Shown here piece after piece: positions 63,001 to 64,000 of a DNA stretch of 64,000 nt. The notes below the pieces were generated by a model. The model was not told where the DNA came from, did not search any database, and saw only the letters and a list, made by a program, of their open reading frames with translations. The stretch is from assembly GCA_027574665.1 (NCBI GenBank), contig CM050654.1, positions 13,014,142-13,078,141 of the forward strand. The letters run 5' to 3'. Numbering within the stretch: position 1 is the first letter of the stretch; every line of letters begins with the position of its first letter. The DNA is from Rhynochetos jubatus (taxonomy: Eukaryota; Chordata; Aves; Eurypygiformes; Rhynochetidae). A program made the translations under genes and the position numbers.

Positions 63001-63843
63001 ATAAATGGCAAATTCTACATTTTCCAGTTAACTATGCATGTTGCATAACATGCGACAATTGTGGAACACATGAGGAATGGAACAGACTCCCAGCAACAGC
63101 AAGGTCACAAGCTAGCTCAGGAGGAGGAGGATGTCTGAAAGGGGGTGAATTTCTGTGGTGTTGCCCCTGCATAAGTTTCCAAGTTTTGAACACCAGTATA
63201 AATTAATCTCCTGTATTTTCCACCCTTCTTCCTTAGAAGAGGCAGCGAGGCAAGTGTTCTCTCTTCCCCTGATTTTTTTGGCTGAGGAACAATTGAGAGA
63301 AGGTGTCATAGGGGAAACCTCACACAAGTTAAGGAGTAGGTGGTAAGAGACAAGTAGGGTTCAGTAGAGGCAAGCAGGTAAAGGCAGAGCAGTAGCGGTG
63401 TCGAAAAATACAGGATTCTGTGTGAGGGGGCCTAAATCACTGGGACAGAGGAAAAAAGACAAGGAACTGAAAGATGAGAGTTAACTGCAGGACCTCAGCA
63501 AACAAGCAGCAGTCCTCAGTACTAGTCAAAATCTCCTGCTTCTGCTTAGAAGAAATGTGTGTAGGGATAGCAGGTAGGTGAAGGGAACTACTTCTGTGTT
63601 ACAGCGTTTATACCACAAGCGTAACATAAGACCACACTCACCTGAGGCATGGAGGGGGGTCCTTTTGGTGACATTGTCTTTTACAGTGACAGAGGCACCC
63701 TGGCTGATGAGAGCTTCCACGCACTCGGCATGTCCCTTAAATGCAGCCAGGTCCAAAGCAGTGCGTCCCTTCTCGTCCTTAATATCCAGATCTACCAGAG
63801 ACTGGAGAAGTACCTCCAAGGCTTGAGGATGACCGTTATAGGC
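47826..63843 (-). CDS. ANKRD44: ANKRD44, PP6 regulatory ankyrin-repeat subunit B, C-terminal half (11 coding exons)
   Basis: ANKRD44 is one of three large ankyrin-repeat proteins (with ANKRD28 and ANKRD52) that bind the PP6 catalytic subunit together with SAPS subunits. The window holds the last 11 coding exons; the 5' half lies beyond the right edge. Joined by GT-AG boundaries they give 485 residues plus TGA without interruption. Repeats recur about every 33 residues, with signatures [70 protein letters not shown] and HTPALAC. The strings [13 protein letters not shown] and [15 protein letters not shown] separate it from ANKRD28. The last exon encodes a non-ankyrin tail ending [10 protein letters not shown], as in the long-tailed members of the family. 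Confidence 0.95.
49889..49980 (-). CDS. ANKRD44: ANKRD44 coding exon (2nd from the end)
   Basis: 92 nt, local residues 367-397 plus one base: [20 protein letters not shown], then [11 protein letters not shown]. Acceptor TGTCTCTGTAG, donor GTAAGT. In human a short alternative C-terminus can follow DEN; I did not find that exon here. Confidence 0.94.
50836..50918 (-). CDS. ANKRD44: ANKRD44 coding exon (3rd from the end)
   Basis: 83 nt, local residues 340-366 plus two bases: [20 protein letters not shown], then AKNNALQ. Acceptor CCCAACTACAG, donor GTAAGT. Confidence 0.94.
52059..52141 (-). CDS. ANKRD44: ANKRD44 coding exon (4th from the end)
   Basis: 83 nt, local residues 312-339: [20 protein letters not shown], then SLHLASSK. 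The repeat signature reads TSLHLA, with Ser replacing the usual Pro. Acceptor TCTATTCAG, donor GTAAGT. Confidence 0.93.
52771..52826. repeat. (GAAT)n microsatellite, about 13.5 uninterrupted copies
   Basis: A perfect tetranucleotide array of about 55 bp in an ANKRD44 intron, roughly 170 bp downstream of the exon donor at 52995. The lack of interruptions suggests it is length-variable. Confidence 0.97.
52996..53141 (-). CDS. ANKRD44: ANKRD44 coding exon (5th from the end)
   Basis: 146 nt, local residues 263-311 plus one base. [20 protein letters not shown], then [20 protein letters not shown]. Acceptor TTTCCCCACAG, donor GTAAGT. Confidence 0.95.
54371..54454 (-). CDS. ANKRD44: ANKRD44 coding exon (6th from the end)
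   Basis: 84 nt, local residues 235-262 plus two bases: [20 protein letters not shown], then VNCKDDKG. Acceptor CTTTGGCAG, donor GTAATA. Confidence 0.93.
56348..56435 (-). CDS. ANKRD44: ANKRD44 coding exon (7th from the end)
   Basis: 88 nt, local residues 206-234 plus two bases: [18 protein letters not shown], then [11 protein letters not shown]. Acceptor CTCTTGTAG, donor GTAAGT. Confidence 0.93.
57003..57338. repeat. 42-bp minisatellite, 8 copies
   Basis: Eight head-to-tail copies of a 42-bp unit starting 'gctaactacagacaccaact' and ending 'gatattctgtctct'. Units begin at 57003, 57045, 57087, 57129, 57171, 57213, 57255 and 57297. Only one base differs across the array as far as I can see (c to g at 57185, in copy 5). 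It lies in an ANKRD44 intron 100 bp from the exon donor. Because 42 is a multiple of three, it makes a false open frame on the plus strand. Confidence 0.98.
57439..57655 (-). CDS. ANKRD44: ANKRD44 coding exon (8th from the end)
   Basis: 217 nt, local residues 134-205 plus one base. [35 protein letters not shown] and [14 protein letters not shown]. Acceptor TTGTTACCAG, donor GTAGGT. A minisatellite begins 100 bp downstream of this donor. Confidence 0.95.
58676..58793 (-). CDS. ANKRD44: ANKRD44 coding exon (9th from the end)
   Basis: 118 nt, local residues 94-133, starting [20 protein letters not shown] and ending LGCTALHRG. Acceptor TTTTTCTAG. The donor GTGACT is weak at +5. Confidence 0.94.
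59744..59822 (-). CDS. ANKRD44: ANKRD44 coding exon (10th from the end)
   Basis: 79 nt, local residues 68-93 plus two bases: [20 protein letters not shown], then VTDAKG. Acceptor CTTTATAG, donor GTAAGT. The loop after DNP is about three residues shorter than in the human protein as I recall it. Confidence 0.92.
63642..63843 (-). CDS. ANKRD44: ANKRD44 coding exon (11th from the end)
   Basis: 202 nt, 67 codons plus one base. [20 protein letters not shown], then [20 protein letters not shown], ending [11 protein letters not shown]. Acceptor CATTTTTCTAG, donor GTGAGT. It covers about two ankyrin repeats. Confidence 0.95.
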
Positions 63844-64000
63844 CTAGAAAAATGAAACTAGTCATGTAAAGAACACAACTCTTGCCTTTCAAACTTTCAT
63901 CGAAAATGTGAATAAAACCGTCACTGTCAGAGTCTTCTAAACACAGTACAAATGACACAGTTCTCTTAATTCCTTATGACTCTCTCCAACTAGAAAGGAT

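Larger units (their letters stand above)
56436..64000 (-). other. ANKRD44: ANKRD44 introns upstream of the 7th-from-last coding exon
   Basis: Intronic apart from the listed exons. The largest intron here is 59823-63641 (3819 bp). Others are 57656-58675, 56436-57438 (with the minisatellite) and 58794-59743, and intronic sequence also runs from 63844 to the window edge. No other repeat family, RNA gene or extra exon recognised. Confidence 0.6.

Overview
This is vertebrate nuclear DNA, almost certainly from a bird. It has long GT-AG introns, CpG-island promoters, long 3'UTRs and several CR1 LINE 3' fragments of the type that dominates avian genomes. The gene order matches the block on human 2q33.1 (GTF3C3, C2orf66, PGAP1, ANKRD44). 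All four genes lie on the minus strand, so transcription runs from right to left. No complete gene was found on the plus strand. Gene names come from protein similarity recalled from memory; no database search was run.

Layout from left to right. Positions 1-172 hold a CR1 tail. Positions 295-1600 hold the first two coding exons of GTF3C3 (TFIIIC subunit), with its CpG-rich promoter up to about 1900; the gene continues off the left edge. Positions 3704-4949 hold the two-exon gene for a small secreted protein, the C2orf66 orthologue. Positions 4950 to about 7840 are intergenic. From about 7840 to 42598 lies PGAP1, the GPI inositol-deacylase of the ER. I could follow all 27 coding exons (15961-42598). 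They join into one uninterrupted frame of 938 codons plus stop, followed by an inferred 3'UTR of about 8 kb that carries two CR1 copies. A CpG island at about 41880-43160 is the PGAP1 promoter. From about 43640 to the right edge lies the 3' half of ANKRD44, an ankyrin-repeat regulatory subunit of protein phosphatase 6. Its last 11 coding exons encode 485 residues (ankyrin repeats plus an acidic tail), and its 3'UTR is about 4.2 kb.

The genes share no obvious pathway. GTF3C3 serves RNA polymerase III transcription, PGAP1 remodels GPI anchors in the ER, ANKRD44 scaffolds PP6 and C2orf66 has no known role. They are a conserved syntenic block rather than a functional cluster.

No previously undescribed system was found. 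The points most worth a second look are an eight-copy 42-bp minisatellite just inside an ANKRD44 intron, the cysteine-free secreted C2orf66 product with a C-terminal Lys-Gly, a weak donor after PGAP1 exon 26 that could give an alternative hydrophobic C-terminus, a fast-changing Ser/Thr-rich loop in PGAP1, a short contraction in an ANKRD44 ankyrin loop, and a protein-like open stretch in the last ANKRD44 intron.
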